Shown: piece after piece, positions 1-9,785 of the stretch
Position numbering within the stretch: the stretch's first letter is position 1
How the letters are laid out: the number at the start of each line of letters is the position of its first letter
NCBI GenBank assembly: GCA_000433455.1
Contig: HF992485.1
Coordinates: 1-20,433 of the forward strand
Direction: 5' to 3'
DNA: 20,433 bases
From: Mycoplasma sp. CAG:877
GTDB taxonomy: Bacteria; Bacillota_I; Bacilli_A; RF39; UBA660
The notes under the pieces: model-generated
The model's input: only the letters and a program-made list of their open reading frames with translations
Database searches by the model: none
Told to the model about the DNA's origin: nothing
Translations under genes and position numbers: made by a program

Positions 1-3000
1 AATAATTATAATATTTCTTTTAAAACATTAGTTTCAGAATTAAAAAAATATCAAAGAAATGAGAATTATGATTTTTCATATAGAGAGATTTTAGCAATTA
101 AATATCTTTTGATATTTATTTATACAGAGAAGTTGTATTTACTTAGTGAGGATGAGAAAGATAAATTATTAATAAAGAATAAAGTTAGTAAAATTATTAA
201 TAGTTGTGATAAGAATGAAGTAACATTAAATGAATTTATAGATGATAAGTTTAATATTACTGAGAATCAGTATTATATTTATGAAGTTAATAGTCAAATA
301 AAAAAACTTGGTAATAGAAGTAACTTTATATTTAAAGAGATAAATGAATTATTAGAAGCAAAGAATATTAGTTTAAAAGAAATTATTAATGATTTTTTTC
401 AAGAGAGAATTGATAATAATATTTTGATTTCTAATATATTTGGAGATTTAAAACTATTATTTGAACTTAATGAAGAAGAGCTATTTAAAAATATTTCAGC
501 AACAGAAAAACTATTACTTATGGATAAAGTATATAAGAATATGACTGTTGATACAAAGATGGTGTATAGGGAGCAGATAGTTAGACTTGCTAAAGGGAAA
601 AGATGTAGTGAATTAGAATTACTTGGGAAACTTTATAGTATTAGTTTAAAAGAAGAGAGACATATTGGATTTTATTTATTTAAAAATAAAAATTATAAAC
701 TAAGAACAATTCTTTATTTAGTTTTTATGTGTTTAGGAACTTTTATTATTAGTTTTTTCTTGTCTAAATATTTTATTGGACTTAGGGCTTTAGGATTTTT
801 AATTCTATTAATTCCAGTTAGTCAGTTATTAATAAAAATTGTAGATGTTATTTTTAGTAAGATTTTACCAATTACGGTTATGCCTAAAATTAATTTTTCT
901 AATGGATTAGATAAGAGTGCTACAACGATGGTAGTAATTCCAACTATTATTAGTAGTACAGAGAAAATTAAAGAGATGTTTGATGTATTAGAAACATTTT
1001 ATTTGATTAATAAGTCTAATAATTTATATTTTACTTTATTAGGAGATGTTAAGGCATCTTCTAAGAAAGATGAGGAGTATGATCAAGAATTAGTTGAAGC
1101 AGGAGAGAAAATAGTTTCTTCTTTAAATAAAAAGTATGGTAAAGAATTATTTCATTTCATTTATAGAAGAAGAGTATGGAATGAGAGTGAAGAGTGTTAC
1201 TTAGGATATGAGAGAAAAAGAGGGGCACTAGTTCAGTTTAATAAAGTATTGCTTGGCAAGATGAATGATAATCTTAGTAAGAAGAATTTTTTTGTTAATA
1301 CATTACAAGGAAAAGATTTAGGTATTAAATATGTTATTACATTAGATACTGATACTAGACTTGTTCTAAGTACGGCTTTAAACTTAATAGGAGCAATGGC
1401 ACATCCTTTAAATAGACCCGTTTTAAATAAAGAGAAGACTAAGGTAATTTCTGGATATGGGATTATGCAGCCAAGAGTTAGTTCTTCAATAGAGGCTACT
1501 AATAAGAGTTTATATAGTCAGATATTTGCTGGAGTAGGTGGATTTGATACTTATTCTGCTACACTTTTTAATACGTATCAAGATTTCTTCGGAGAAGGAA
1601 ACTTTATTGGCAAAGGAATATATGATTTAGAGTGTTTTGATAAAATACTTGGAGATACATTTCCTGATAATTTGATTTTGTCACATGACTTATTAGAGGG
1701 CAATTATTTAAGAGTAGGTTATGTTTCAGATGTAGAATTGATAGATGATGCACCATCTGACTTTTTAACAGATGTATCAAGGCAGCATAGATGGGCTAGA
1801 GGAGATACACAAATTATTGGGTGGCTTTTAAATACTGTTAAAAATAAAAAAAATCTTAAAGTAAAGAATCCAATAAATTTATTAGGAAAATTAAAAATAT
1901 TAGATAATATTCTTAGAATGTTTTTAATGCCTAGTTTATTACTTATATTACTTTTTGCGATGTCATTTAATTGGACTAAGTCAGTACTTTGGACTTTATT
2001 TGTAGTTTTAGAAATTGCTATTTCAATTATATTTTTCTTATATAGTAAAGTTAAATTTAAGAATAAAAATAAGACTGTGTACTATAAGAATTTATTAGTA
2101 GGTGGACGTAGTTTATTATATAGAGCTTATATTGCATTAATTAATATTCCTTTTTATACTGGGGTTTATATGGATGCTTTCTTTAGAACTTTATATAGAC
2201 TTTTTGTATCACATAAAAATTTACTTAATTGGACTACAGCAGAGGAAGCAAGTAAGAAATTAAATAAAAATTTAGTTGGGTATTTGAGAAGTTTTATAGT
2301 TAATTATGTTTTTGGTATTATTTTTATTATTTTAGGAGTTATATTTAAGTCATATATTTCTTATGTGCTAGCAGTTATGTTTATTACGGCTCCATTTATT
2401 TTATACTTTGTTAGTTTGGATATTAAACCTAAGAATAATATTAGTAGTGATGTAGAAGAAAAACTTACTAAGTTGGCTTATGATACTTGGATGTATTTTT
2501 CAGATAATTTATGTAGTAAATATAATTATTTGATACCGGATAACTATCAGGAAAATAGAGAAGAAAAGTTAGATAAGAGAACAAGTCCTACAGCGATAGG
2601 GTATTCATTAGTTAGTGTAGTTTCTGCCTGTGAGATGGAATTTATTACTACGAATGAGGCTAAAAAATTAATTTCTAATATTTTAGATACAGTAGAAAAG
2701 TTAGAAAAGTGGAATGGACATTTATATAACTGGTATAATATTTTGACAATGGAAGTTATTAGTCCAAGATTTGTATCTTTAGTAGATTCAGGTAACTTTG
2801 TTTCTAGTTTGGTTGTTTGTAGGGAGTTTTTAAATAGTCATGAATTTATAGATTTAGTTAAAAGATGTGATAGTTTAATTAAAAAAGCTGACTTTTCGAA
2901 GTTATATACAAAGAAGAATGTATTTAGTATTGGATATGATGATAGTGAGGGAAGACTTTCAATATATAACTATAATAAGTTTGCAAGTGAGGCTAGACTT

Positions 3001-6000
3001 ACTAGTTATTTAGCAATTTGTAAGGGAGATGTTCCTGTTAAACATTGGTTTTCTCTAGATAAATCTTTAACTACATATAAAGGTCGTAAAGGACTTATTT
3101 CTTGGTCTGGTACTTCTTTTGAGTATTTTATGCCGCTATTATTTTTAAAGAATTATCCTAATACATTGATGGATGAGTCATATCAGTTTGCTTATTTTTG
3201 TCAGAAGGATTATATAGAAAAAATAAATAAGAAGTTGCCATGGGGTATTAGTGAGTCTGCTTATAATGAGTTAGATAATTCACTAAATTATAAATATAGG
3301 GCTTTTTCAACTCCGTATTTAAAAGCAAAAGAAGATAAAGATAATAGAATAGTTCTTTCTCCATATGCATCAATAATGGCTTTAGAGTTATTTCCAAAAG
3401 AAGTAATATCTAATATAGAAAAATTTAAGGACTTAGAAATGCTTGGTAAATATGGGTTATATGAATCATATGACTATGATAATACGGGAGTAGTGGCAGC
3501 TTACTTTGCACATCATCAAGGAATGGTTTTAGCAGGAATAGTTAATTATTTGAAACTAGGAGCAGTAAAGAACTATTTCCAGGAAAATGTATTAGTTAGA
3601 ACTTTTGATATATTACTTAAAGAAAAAGTACAGATAAAGACTGATATAGATATGAAGATGGCTAAATATAAAAAGTATGATTATAGAAAAGAAAGAATAG
3701 AGAATGATATTAGAACATTTAATTATATTTCTTATATGCCAGAAGTGTCTGTTTTATCGAATAAGAAATATGCTTTACTTATGAATGATCGAGGTAATAG
3801 TTTTTCTAGATATAGAACTTTACAATTAAATAGATATCGTAAGGTTACAGAACAAGACTATGGAATATTTATGTATATAAAAGATGTAGATACTAATTAT
3901 GTTTGGTCTAATACTTATGCTCCAATTAATAAGAATAGTGATAATTATGAAGTTGTTTTTGCATCTGATAGGATTAAGTATTTAAGAACTGATGGGTTAA
4001 TTACGACTACTACAGAGATTGTAGTTAGTCCATATCATAATGCGGAAGTTAGAAAGATTACTTTTAGAAATAATAGTGAGGTTAATAAGAGGTTAGAACT
4101 TACTACTTATACTGAGGTTATATTATCTGAGAATATGGATGATGTTTCACATAGGGTATTTAATAATATGTTTATTTCTAGTGAATGGGATAATAAGAAT
4201 AATGCTCTTATAATGAAGAGAAAAAGTAGGGGAGACTCTAGTATTAATAATTATATGGTTAGTAGATTAATTATAGATAGTCCTGTTGATAAATATAGTT
4301 ATGAGACTGAGAGAAGTAGATTTATTGGTAGAGGTTATACGACTAGTAATCCAATTAGTCTTTCTGAAAAACTTAGTAATTATGTAGGGGATAATTTGGA
4401 TCCGATTAGTAGTATTAGAAATAAGATAGAGATAGTTCCTAATGGAGAGGTAACTGTATATGTACTAGTTGGCTTTGGAAGAAGTACTGAGCAAATAGAT
4501 GAAATTATTAAAGCTTATAATAATAAGAGAGATATTAATAAGATATTTAGAGTGGCAGCATTAGCGAGTGTTGTAAATAATAAGAGTATGGATCTTACTG
4601 GGGATGAGTTAAGGCTTTATAATATAATGCTTAATTATTTATATCAGACTACTAAAATATCAGTTAATGAAGAGAGAATGGATTTATTAAGAAGAAATAG
4701 TTTATCACAGACTGGGTTGTGGAAGTTTGGTATTAGTGGAGATAGACCAATTATTTTAGTGGATATTAATGATATTAGTGATTTATCTTTTGTATTTAGT
4801 ATACTTAAAGCATTTGAGTATTATAAGAATAATTCTATTTTTGTAGATATAGTTATTATTAATAATGAAGATGAGTATAGAGATGTTATTAATAAAGAGA
4901 TTGATGATGAGATATATAGAATATATTCAGTTAATAGTTTTTATCATACTCCAGGTATTATTAAAGTAATAGATGGAAGTAGTTTATCTAGAGAAGAGAT
5001 GAATTTATTTGGAGTTGTACCTAGACTTAGATTTATCGTAAGAGATCATATTAGTTTGAGTGATGCCGTTAGTGAGTTACAGAAGAATAATAAGATTAGT
5101 AATTATGAAGAGAAAAAGTATGAAGAGAATGTTGCGATAAAGAAACGGGGAGAGTATGAGTTTGATAATGGCTTTGGTGGATTTATAAATAATGGGGAAG
5201 AGTATGTTATTTATAATAATAAGACACCTGTTCCTTGGAGTAATGTTATTGCAAATAGGGAGTTTGGAACTGTTATTACTAATAATGGGGCTGGATTTAC
5301 TTATTTTGAAAATTCTTCGGAGTTTAAGATTACGTCTTGGTCTAACGATTTAGTTGTTAATGACAGGTCTGAGGGATTTAAGTTTAATGATAAGTTATTT
5401 GTACCTGATAAGTGTACTCATGGTATGGGATATAGTATTTTAGAGAGTGAATCTTTGGAGTTAAGAAAAGAAATTACAGAGTTTGTTAGTATTAATGAGC
5501 CAGTAAAATTATATTTGGTTAAGTTAGAGAATAAGACTAATAAAAAGCAGGATGTTGATACTTGTTTTTGGATTAATCCAACGTTTGGTAATTTTGAAGA
5601 GAAGACGGCTAGACATATTTTATCTGAGTATATGGAGGAAGATAATTTATTAAAACTACGTAATGCTTATAGTATTAATTATAGTGATGTCTGTGTATAT
5701 ATGTCTTGTAATGAAAAGATTAGTTCTTGGTGTAGTGATAGAATCTTAGTTAAGAGTATTAATAGTAAGATTAGTTTGAAGGCTATGGAAGAGAAGACTA
5801 TAGTATTTATGTTGGTTGCTGATAGAAGTGAATGTATAGGAGAAGGCTTAGTTAGAAAATATAGTGATCTTAATTTTGTTGATATGGCTTTTGATAAAGT
5901 TAAGAAGTATTGGAATGAGACTCTTGGTACTATTAAGGTTCAAAGTCCAGATAAGAGCTTTGATTATATGATTAATAATTGGTATTTGTATCAGACTATT

Positions 6001-7401
6001 TCTTCTAGGATTATGGCTAGAGCTGGTTTTTATCAAGTATCTGGGGCTTTTGGATATAGGGATCAGTTACAGGATGCTATGAATATAGTTTTAGTAAAAC
6101 CGGAGTTTACGAGAGAGCAGATTATTTGTAATGCGGCACATCAATTTAGAGAAGGTGATGTTCTACATTGGTGGCATGAAGATAGTAAGTTTGGACTTAG
6201 AAGTCGTTATAAGGATGATTTTCTATGGCTAGTATATGCTGTTATTAATTATATTGAAGTTACTGGGGATAAGACTATTTTAGAGGAAAAGGCTCCTTAT
6301 GTTACTGGTAGTTTACTTAGTGTTTATGAGTATGAGAAGACGATGAATTTTAGTTATTCTAGTAGTAGTGATACAATTCTTAATCATTGTTTGAAGTCTT
6401 TAAAATTATCTATGTCTAATTTAGGTAGTCATAAGTTACCATTAATGGGTGGAGGTGACTGGAATGATGGAATGAATAGAGTAGGTATTAAAGGTAAGGG
6501 AGAAAGTGTTTGGTTAGGATTCTTCTTGTATAATATAATTGATAAGTTTGTTGCTTTGGTAGAGGAGAATAATGTAGCGTTAGATGTTTCTTCGTATGTT
6601 AAGTTTAATGATGAATTGAAGAATAATTTGAATAAGTATGGTTGGGATAAGGATTATTATTTAAGAGCATATTTTGATAATGGAGATAAGTTAGGTAGTC
6701 AAGATAATAGTGAATGTAAGATTGATTTAATTTCTCAGAGTTTTTCAGTTATATCGGGAGTTGCGGATGAGGAAAGAAGTTTAAAAGTAATTGAAGAAGT
6801 TGAAGAGAAGTTAGTCGATAGAGATAATGATATTATTAAGTTACTTGATCCGGCTTTTAGTAAGTCATTAAATAATCCGGGATATATTATGAATTATCCT
6901 AAAGGTATTAGAGAAAATGGAGGTCAATATACGCATGCGGTTAGTTGGTATATTATGGCTTTAATTAAGATGGGATATGTTGATAAGGCTTATAAGTATT
7001 ATCAGATGATAAATCCAATTAATAGGACTTTGGATAATTCAGCGGTTATGAAGTATGGAGCAGAGCCTTATGTAATTGCGGCTGATATTTCTTCTAATGA
7101 AAACTTTGCTGGTAAGGCTGGGTGGACTTGGTATACTGGTTCTTCTGGATGGTTCTATAATGTAGGTATTAGAGATATTTTAGGTATGAAGAAGAATGGT
7201 AATATATTAAGAATAGAGCCTAGTATACCGGATGGTTGGACTACATTTAAGATTACTTATAAATTTAAGGAGACCATTTATGAAATAGAGGTTCATAAGG
7301 ATAAGAAAAGGAAAACTATGGTAGATGGTCATGTACAAAAGAGTGATGTGGTAGAGTTAATTAATGACAAAAGAGACCACCATCTTGTATTGTACAGGTA
7401 A
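1..7401 (+). CDS. Cyclic beta-1,2-glucan synthase-like protein (GT84-glycoamylase-like-GH94), 5' end outside window
   Basis: The frame is open from base 1, so about 2,466 residues are seen and the N-terminus lies upstream; family members usually have about 2,800-2,900 residues. The enzyme uses UDP-glucose to build and cyclise beta-1,2-glucan at the inner membrane face. Order of modules: two hydrophobic segments (about 703-870); a GT84 glycosyltransferase with ERKRGAL at 1210-1230, a DTD metal site at 1345-1353 and RQHRW at 1780-1794; more membrane segments (about 1906-2053, 2110-2200, 2281-2420); a glycoamylase-like (GH189-type cyclisation) domain with WSGTSFEY from 3103, PWGISESAYN at 3238-3267 and HHQGM at 3511-3525; two GH94-type beta-sandwich regions (about 3720-4560 and 5140-5850); and a GH94 (alpha/alpha)6 domain with HWWHED near 6169 and the general-acid motif DWNDGM at 6457-6474. 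No key motif is missing. An internal TTG at 109 is not the true start. Family assignment is firm; product linkage is inferred from homology. Confidence 0.92.
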   Translation, partial: NNYNISFKTLVSELKKYQRNENYDFSYREILAIKYLLIFIYTEKLYLLSEDEKDKLLIKNKVSKIINSCDKNEVTLNEFIDDKFNITENQYYIYEVNSQIKKLGNRSNFIFKEINELLEAKNISLKEIINDFFQERIDNNILISNIFGDLKLLFELNEEELFKNISATEKLLLMDKVYKNMTVDTKMVYREQIVRLAKGKRCSELELLGKLYSISLKEERHIGFYLFKNKNYKLRTILYLVFMCLGTFIISFFLSKYFIGLRALGFLILLIPVSQLLIKIVDVIFSKILPITVMPKINFSNGLDKSATTMVVIPTIISSTEKIKEMFDVLETFYLINKSNNLYFTLLGDVKASSKKDEEYDQELVEAGEKIVSSLNKKYGKELFHFIYRRRVWNESEECYLGYERKRGALVQFNKVLLGKMNDNLSKKNFFVNTLQGKDLGIKYVITLDTDTRLVLSTALNLIGAMAHPLNRPVLNKEKTKVISGYGIMQPRVSSSIEATNKSLYSQIFAGVGGFDTYSATLFNTYQDFFGEGNFIGKGIYDLECFDKILGDTFPDNLILSHDLLEGNYLRVGYVSDVELIDDAPSDFLTDVSRQHRWARGDTQIIGWLLNTVKNKKNLKVKNPINLLGKLKILDNILRMFLMPSLLLILLFAMSFNWTKSVLWTLFVVLEIAISIIFFLYSKVKFKNKNKTVYYKNLLVGGRSLLYRAYIALINIPFYTGVYMDAFFRTLYRLFVSHKNLLNWTTAEEASKKLNKNLVGYLRSFIVNYVFGIIFIILGVIFKSYISYVLAVMFITAPFILYFVSLDIKPKNNISSDVEEKLTKLAYDTWMYFSDNLCSKYNYLIPDNYQENREEKLDKRTSPTAIGYSLVSVVSACEMEFITTNEAKKLISNILDTVEKLEKWNGHLYNWYNILTMEVISPRFVSLVDSGNFVSSLVVCREFLNSHEFIDLVKRCDSLIKKADFSKLYTKKNVFSIGYDDSEGRLSIYNYNKFASEARLTSYLAICKGDVPVKHWFSLDKSLTTYKGRKGLISWSGTSFEYFMPLLFLKNYPNTLMDESYQFAYFCQKDYIEKINKKLPWGISESAYNELDNSLNYKYRAFSTPYLKAKEDKDNRIVLSPYASIMALELFPKEVISNIEKFKDLEMLGKYGLYESYDYDNTGVVAAYFAHHQGMVLAGIVNYLKLGAVKNYFQENVLVRTFDILLKEKVQIKTDIDMKMAKYKKYDYRKERIENDIRTFNYISYMPEVSVLSNKKYALLMNDRGNSFSRYRTLQLNRYRKVTEQDYGIFMYIKDVDTNYVWSNTYAPINKNSDNYEVVFASDRIKYLRTDGLITTTTEIVVSPYHNAEVRKITFRNNSEVNKRLELTTYTEVILSENMDDVSHRVFNNMFISSEWDNKNNALIMKRKSRGDSSINNYMVSRLIIDSPVDKYSYETERSRFIGRGYTTSNPISLSEKLSNYVGDNLDPISSIRNKIEIVPNGEVTVYVLVGFGRSTEQIDEIIKAYNNKRDINKIFRVAALASVVNNKSMDLTGDELRLYNIMLNYLYQTTKISVNEERMDLLRRNSLSQTGLWKFGISGDRPIILVDINDISDLSFVFSILKAFEYYKNNSIFVDIVIINNEDEYRDVINKEIDDEIYRIYSVNSFYHTPGIIKVIDGSSLSREEMNLFGVVPRLRFIVRDHISLSDAVSELQKNNKISNYEEKKYEENVAIKKRGEYEFDNGFGGFINNGEEYVIYNNKTPVPWSNVIANREFGTVITNNGAGFTYFENSSEFKITSWSNDLVVNDRSEGFKFNDKLFVPDKCTHGMGYSILESESLELRKEITEFVSINEPVKLYLVKLENKTNKKQDVDTCFWINPTFGNFEEKTARHILSEYMEEDNLLKLRNAYSINYSDVCVYMSCNEKISSWCSDRILVKSINSKISLKAMEEKTIVFMLVADRSECIGEGLVRKYSDLNFVDMAFDKVKKYWNETLGTIKVQSPDKSFDYMINNWYLYQTISSRIMARAGFYQVSGAFGYRDQLQDAMNIVLVKPEFTREQIICNAAHQFREGDVLHWWHEDSKFGLRSRYKDDFLWLVYAVINYIEVTGDKTILEEKAPYVTGSLLSVYEYEKTMNFSYSSSSDTILNHCLKSLKLSMSNLGSHKLPLMGGGDWNDGMNRVGIKGKGESVWLGFFLYNIIDKFVALVEENNVALDVSSYVKFNDELKNNLNKYGWDKDYYLRAYFDNGDKLGSQDNSECKIDLISQSFSVISGVADEERSLKVIEEVEEKLVDRDNDIIKLLDPAFSKSLNNPGYIMNYPKGIRENGGQYTHAVSWYIMALIKMGYVDKAYKYYQMINPINRTLDNSAVMKYGAEPYVIAADISSNENFAGKAGWTWYTGSSGWFYNVGIRDILGMKKNGNILRIEPSIPDGWTTFKITYKFKETIYEIEVHKDKKRKTMVDGHVQKSDVVELINDKRDHHLVLYR

Positions 7402-7411
7402 ATTTTAAGAA

Positions 7412-7455
7412 AAAGAGAATTATCGGACTTATGGTTTGATAATTCTTTTTATTTT
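7412..7455 (+). terminator. Rho-independent terminator after the glucan synthase gene
   Basis: The arm AGAATTATC (7416-7424) pairs perfectly with GATAATTCT (7438-7446). Flanking A/T pairs extend the stem to 7412 and 7450, and a T-rich tract follows. The 3' arm also contains the TTGATA that serves as a possible -35 box for the next gene. Confidence 0.85.
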
Positions 7456-7463
7456 GATATAAT
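7436..7463 (+). promoter_or_regulatory. Extended -10 promoter for the surface-protein gene
   Basis: TG at 7455-7456, one base, then TATAAT at 7458-7463. TTGATA at 7436-7441 gives a 16-nt spacer and lies inside the terminator stem. The predicted leader is about 21 nt, with AGAGGGG at 7478-7484 as ribosome binding site for the ATG at 7492. Confidence 0.75.
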
Positions 7464-7491
7464 TGTTTTATAAGATAAGAGGGGTATAGTT

Positions 7492-8960
7492 ATGAAGTTG
7501 AAGAGATATATTTTTATTTTGATGGTTTTATTCATTGCATTTTTGTTTCCATCTAAGGTGAATGCACTAGAGTTAACTCTTTCTTATAGTGCGTCTAATG
7601 GATGTGGGTTTACGATGCTACTTAGTTATGATAATACTGGTTCTATAGATGGCTTTTTATTTCTTGATGGTGGTACGAACATAAAGTATGGTTTAGACAA
7701 TAAACTTATTTATAAAAAATACTATGATTCTAATTTAGGTGAAATTGTGGTTGAAAACATATATTCAAATGTTGATAGTGAATATAATATTGCTGGTTCT
7801 TCTGATTTGTTGATAACTGGTTATGATAAAGATGGTAACCAACTTTTTATTAAGCAGTATGGTGGTAATGGTGAAGATGAATATATTTCTTATTTTAAGT
7901 CGTATAATGATTTTGGAATTAATGATGGTAATGTTGTAGTATTTAGAACTGATTCTTCTGACTTGGATGTTATTCCTGGTTATGTTATGGTAAAGTTTGA
8001 TTTGAATGGTGGTGTGGTTTGGAAAAAAAACATCAATGATTATTATAATAAAAATTTATATTATGTAGTTGATAATAAAGTTGATTCTATTTTTTATATT
8101 AAAAATTCATCTCTTGAAAAAAAGGAATTATTAGTCAAAGTTGGGAAAAAAATACAAATATTGATCTTTATTCTTTTAACTATAGTTATGATAAAAATGG
8201 TAATTTTGATGGAGTTATACTTGTTGGAGCAAATAATGATACTGGTATAATAATAAAGTATGATTTAGATGGTAATATTATTTTTTCAACTGTTTATGAC
8301 AAAAGAGATGTTTATTCTTATTTTACTGCTGGAAGGGCTAGTTATCTTCCTGATGGTACATATGATGGCTATATAGTTGTTGCTGTAACATCTGATAATA
8401 AAACTCTTCTTTTAAAGTATAATTATGAAGGAATTAAAGTTTATGAAAAAACTATTTCTGATAGTAGTAATATTAATTTTTCAATTTTTAATAATTATGA
8501 TAGTAGTGGAAGAAAAAATGGCTATTTGTTATATGAACGAGGTATTCATAGTAGAGAAGATGATAGTAATACTGAAATATACTCTAGAAAAGATAATTGC
8601 TATTATAGAGTTTTAAAATACACATATGATATGTTTCCTGTAGCTAAGGAGGAAACTAGTGGAGGAACTATTACTGTTAAGTCTGATGCTTATCCAGGAG
8701 AGATGGTTAAAGTAAAAGTATTAGTTAAAGAAGGGTATAGTTTAGCTAGAATTATTGTTAAAGATGAGTCTGGTAAAGAGATAGAAGTTAATAGTGATGG
8801 AACATTTGTAATGCCAGAAGGAAAAGTTACTGTTAGTGCAATATATAAAAGAGTAACTAATCCTGATACAGTGTCTGCTGCTTATATGGTGCTTGGTATT
8901 GTACTATTGATAGCAGTTGGAAGTTTAATTGTAATAAAAAATAAGAATAGGGATATGTAG
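7492..8960 (+). pseudogene. Secreted, membrane-anchored surface protein with beta-propeller-like repeats; frame broken at about 8117-8152
   Basis: The gene starts at ATG 7492 with a strong ribosome binding site and a clear signal peptide (hydrophobic core, then a cut near VNA-LE at residues 24-27). The extracellular part repeats the pattern 'K-D-G-N-x-hydrophobic ... KYDLDGNII / KFDLNGGVVW', as in bacterial beta-propeller (SBBP-type) surface proteins. Near the C-terminus is a divergent InlB B-repeat-like domain (about 8656-8853), recognisable by PGEMVKVKV, EGYSLARI and MPEGKVTVSAIY. A transmembrane helix (about 8872-8934) and a short basic tail (KNKNRDM) follow. Frame 1 continues only as nonsense after about 8150 and stops at 8250. 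The same protein resumes in frame 3 (NTNIDLYSFNYSYDKNGN...) and runs to TAG 8958-8960. Removing one A from the A7 run at 8146-8152 gives one continuous protein of about 489 residues. It may be a true mutation, slippage, or a sequencing error. The surface function is inferred from architecture only. Confidence 0.8.
8117..8152 (+). other. Two A7 runs in the frame-overlap zone (frameshift site)
   Basis: A7 runs lie at 8117-8123 and 8146-8152. Frame 3 is open from 8118 (a TGA occupies 8115-8117) and frame 1 closes at 8250, so the shift must lie in 8118-8250. The second run gives the more natural join (ELLVKVGKNTNID). A third homopolymer, A8 at 8023-8030, is in frame. Confidence 0.7.
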
Positions 8961-8966
8961 TTTTAT

Positions 8967-8995
8967 GGGACTCTAAAGGGAGTCCTTTATTTTTG
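8967..8995 (+). terminator. Rho-independent terminator after the surface-protein gene
   Basis: GGACTC (8968-8973) pairs with GAGTCC (8980-8985), with G-T pairs on either side and a four-base loop core. A T-rich tract (TTTATTTTT) follows directly. Confidence 0.88.
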
Positions 8996-9005
8996 GGGGA
9001 TTTTT

Positions 9006-9014
9006 TGTTATAAT
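9006..9014 (+). promoter_or_regulatory. Extended -10 promoter for the B3/B4-domain gene
   Basis: TG at 9006-9007, one base, then a perfect TATAAT at 9009-9014. The upstream region offers only TTTATT as a -35. Transcription would start near 9021, so the leader is about 15 nt and begins with the ribosome binding site GGGAGATGG. Confidence 0.78.
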
Positions 9015-9035
9015 TATTATGGGAGATGGTTAATT

Positions 9036-9734
9036 ATGAAATTTATGGTTTCAGAAGAATTTTTTGAGAAGGTTCCAAATGCATATTTTGGGATAGTTTA
9101 TTTTAATAATTTTGATAATAAAACAAAACTAGATTTCACAGATAAAATGTTAGAAGAATCTATTAAGAGTGCTAAGGAAAGACTTGGTGAAGAACGTGTG
9201 AAAGAGAATCCATTAATCATTCCTTATCGTGATGCATTTAGAAATTTAGGAATTAATCCTAATAAATTTATGTGTTCAATAGAGGCTTTAATGACAAGGA
9301 TTTCTAAAGGAGGAGAAATACCTCATATTAATCCTATTGTTGATATATGTAATGCACTATCTATTAAATATATTTTACCTGTAGGAGTACATGATGTTGA
9401 TAACTTCAAAGGAGATTTAGAAATAAGAGGTGCAGTAGAATCTGATACATTCGTTCCATTTGGAAGTGAGGAAATTGAACATCCAGAAGTTGGAGAAATA
9501 GTTTACGTTTCTGGTGATGAGGTTAAAACTAGAAGATGGACTTGGAGACAAGGAGAGAAAAGTAAAGTTACAGAAGAGACTAGTAATATATTTGTACCAA
9601 TAGATGGATTTAGCGATGTTAATAAAGATGAAGTTTTAGCGTTACAAAAAGAGTTAGTTGAAATACTTAAAACTTTAGGAATAGATGCAGTTGTAGACTA
9701 TGTTGATAAAGACAAAAGAAGTTTTGAAGTATAG
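9036..9734 (+). CDS. Stand-alone B3/B4 (PheRS beta-subunit-like) domain protein
   Basis: This 232-residue soluble protein has no signal peptide or membrane segment. It matches the family of free B3/B4 domains related to the editing/tRNA-binding part of the phenylalanyl-tRNA synthetase beta chain. Recognisable parts are the central stretch 'IIPYRDAFRNLGINPNKFMCSIEAL' (family pattern Y(R)-x-F-x-x-x-G-x-x-P-x-K-x-x-x-S-x-E-A-L; residues about 62-86), 'IPHINPIVDICNALSIKY' (about 95-112), and the strand region ending in 'PEVGEIVYVSGDEVKTRRWTWRQGEKS'. The family role is thought to involve handling of mischarged tRNA or binding of aminoacyl groups; this member's substrate is unknown. ATG 9036 is chosen because the ribosome binding site GGGAGATGG (9021-9029) sits 7 nt before it; ATG 9045 is a less well placed alternative. 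It is a single-gene unit with its own promoter and terminator. Confidence 0.85.
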   Translation: MKFMVSEEFFEKVPNAYFGIVYFNNFDNKTKLDFTDKMLEESIKSAKERLGEERVKENPLIIPYRDAFRNLGINPNKFMCSIEALMTRISKGGEIPHINPIVDICNALSIKYILPVGVHDVDNFKGDLEIRGAVESDTFVPFGSEEIEHPEVGEIVYVSGDEVKTRRWTWRQGEKSKVTEETSNIFVPIDGFSDVNKDEVLALQKELVEILKTLGIDAVVDYVDKDKRSFEV

Positions 9735-9757
9735 TTATAGTTTTATTATTAAAATAG

Positions 9758-9785
9758 AAAAGTTGTGGTTTGTACAACTTTTTTT
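9758..9785 (+). terminator. Rho-independent terminator after the B3/B4-domain gene
   Basis: AAAAGTTGT (9758-9766) pairs perfectly with ACAACTTTT (9774-9782) around a 7-nt loop, and the T-tract runs to 9785. Confidence 0.88.

Noticed and set aside
109..111. TTG as the start of the glucan synthase gene
   Set aside because: The same frame is open to base 1 and encodes matching protein sequence, and no ribosome binding site precedes the TTG; the true start is upstream of the window.
5848..6036. Reverse-strand frame inside the GH94 region
   Set aside because: Shadow of the glucan synthase coding strand; no ribosome binding site and low-complexity product.
8425..8616. Small hydrophobic frame inside the surface-protein gene
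   Set aside because: It overlaps the coherent frame-3 continuation of the surface protein and has no ribosome binding site or family match.
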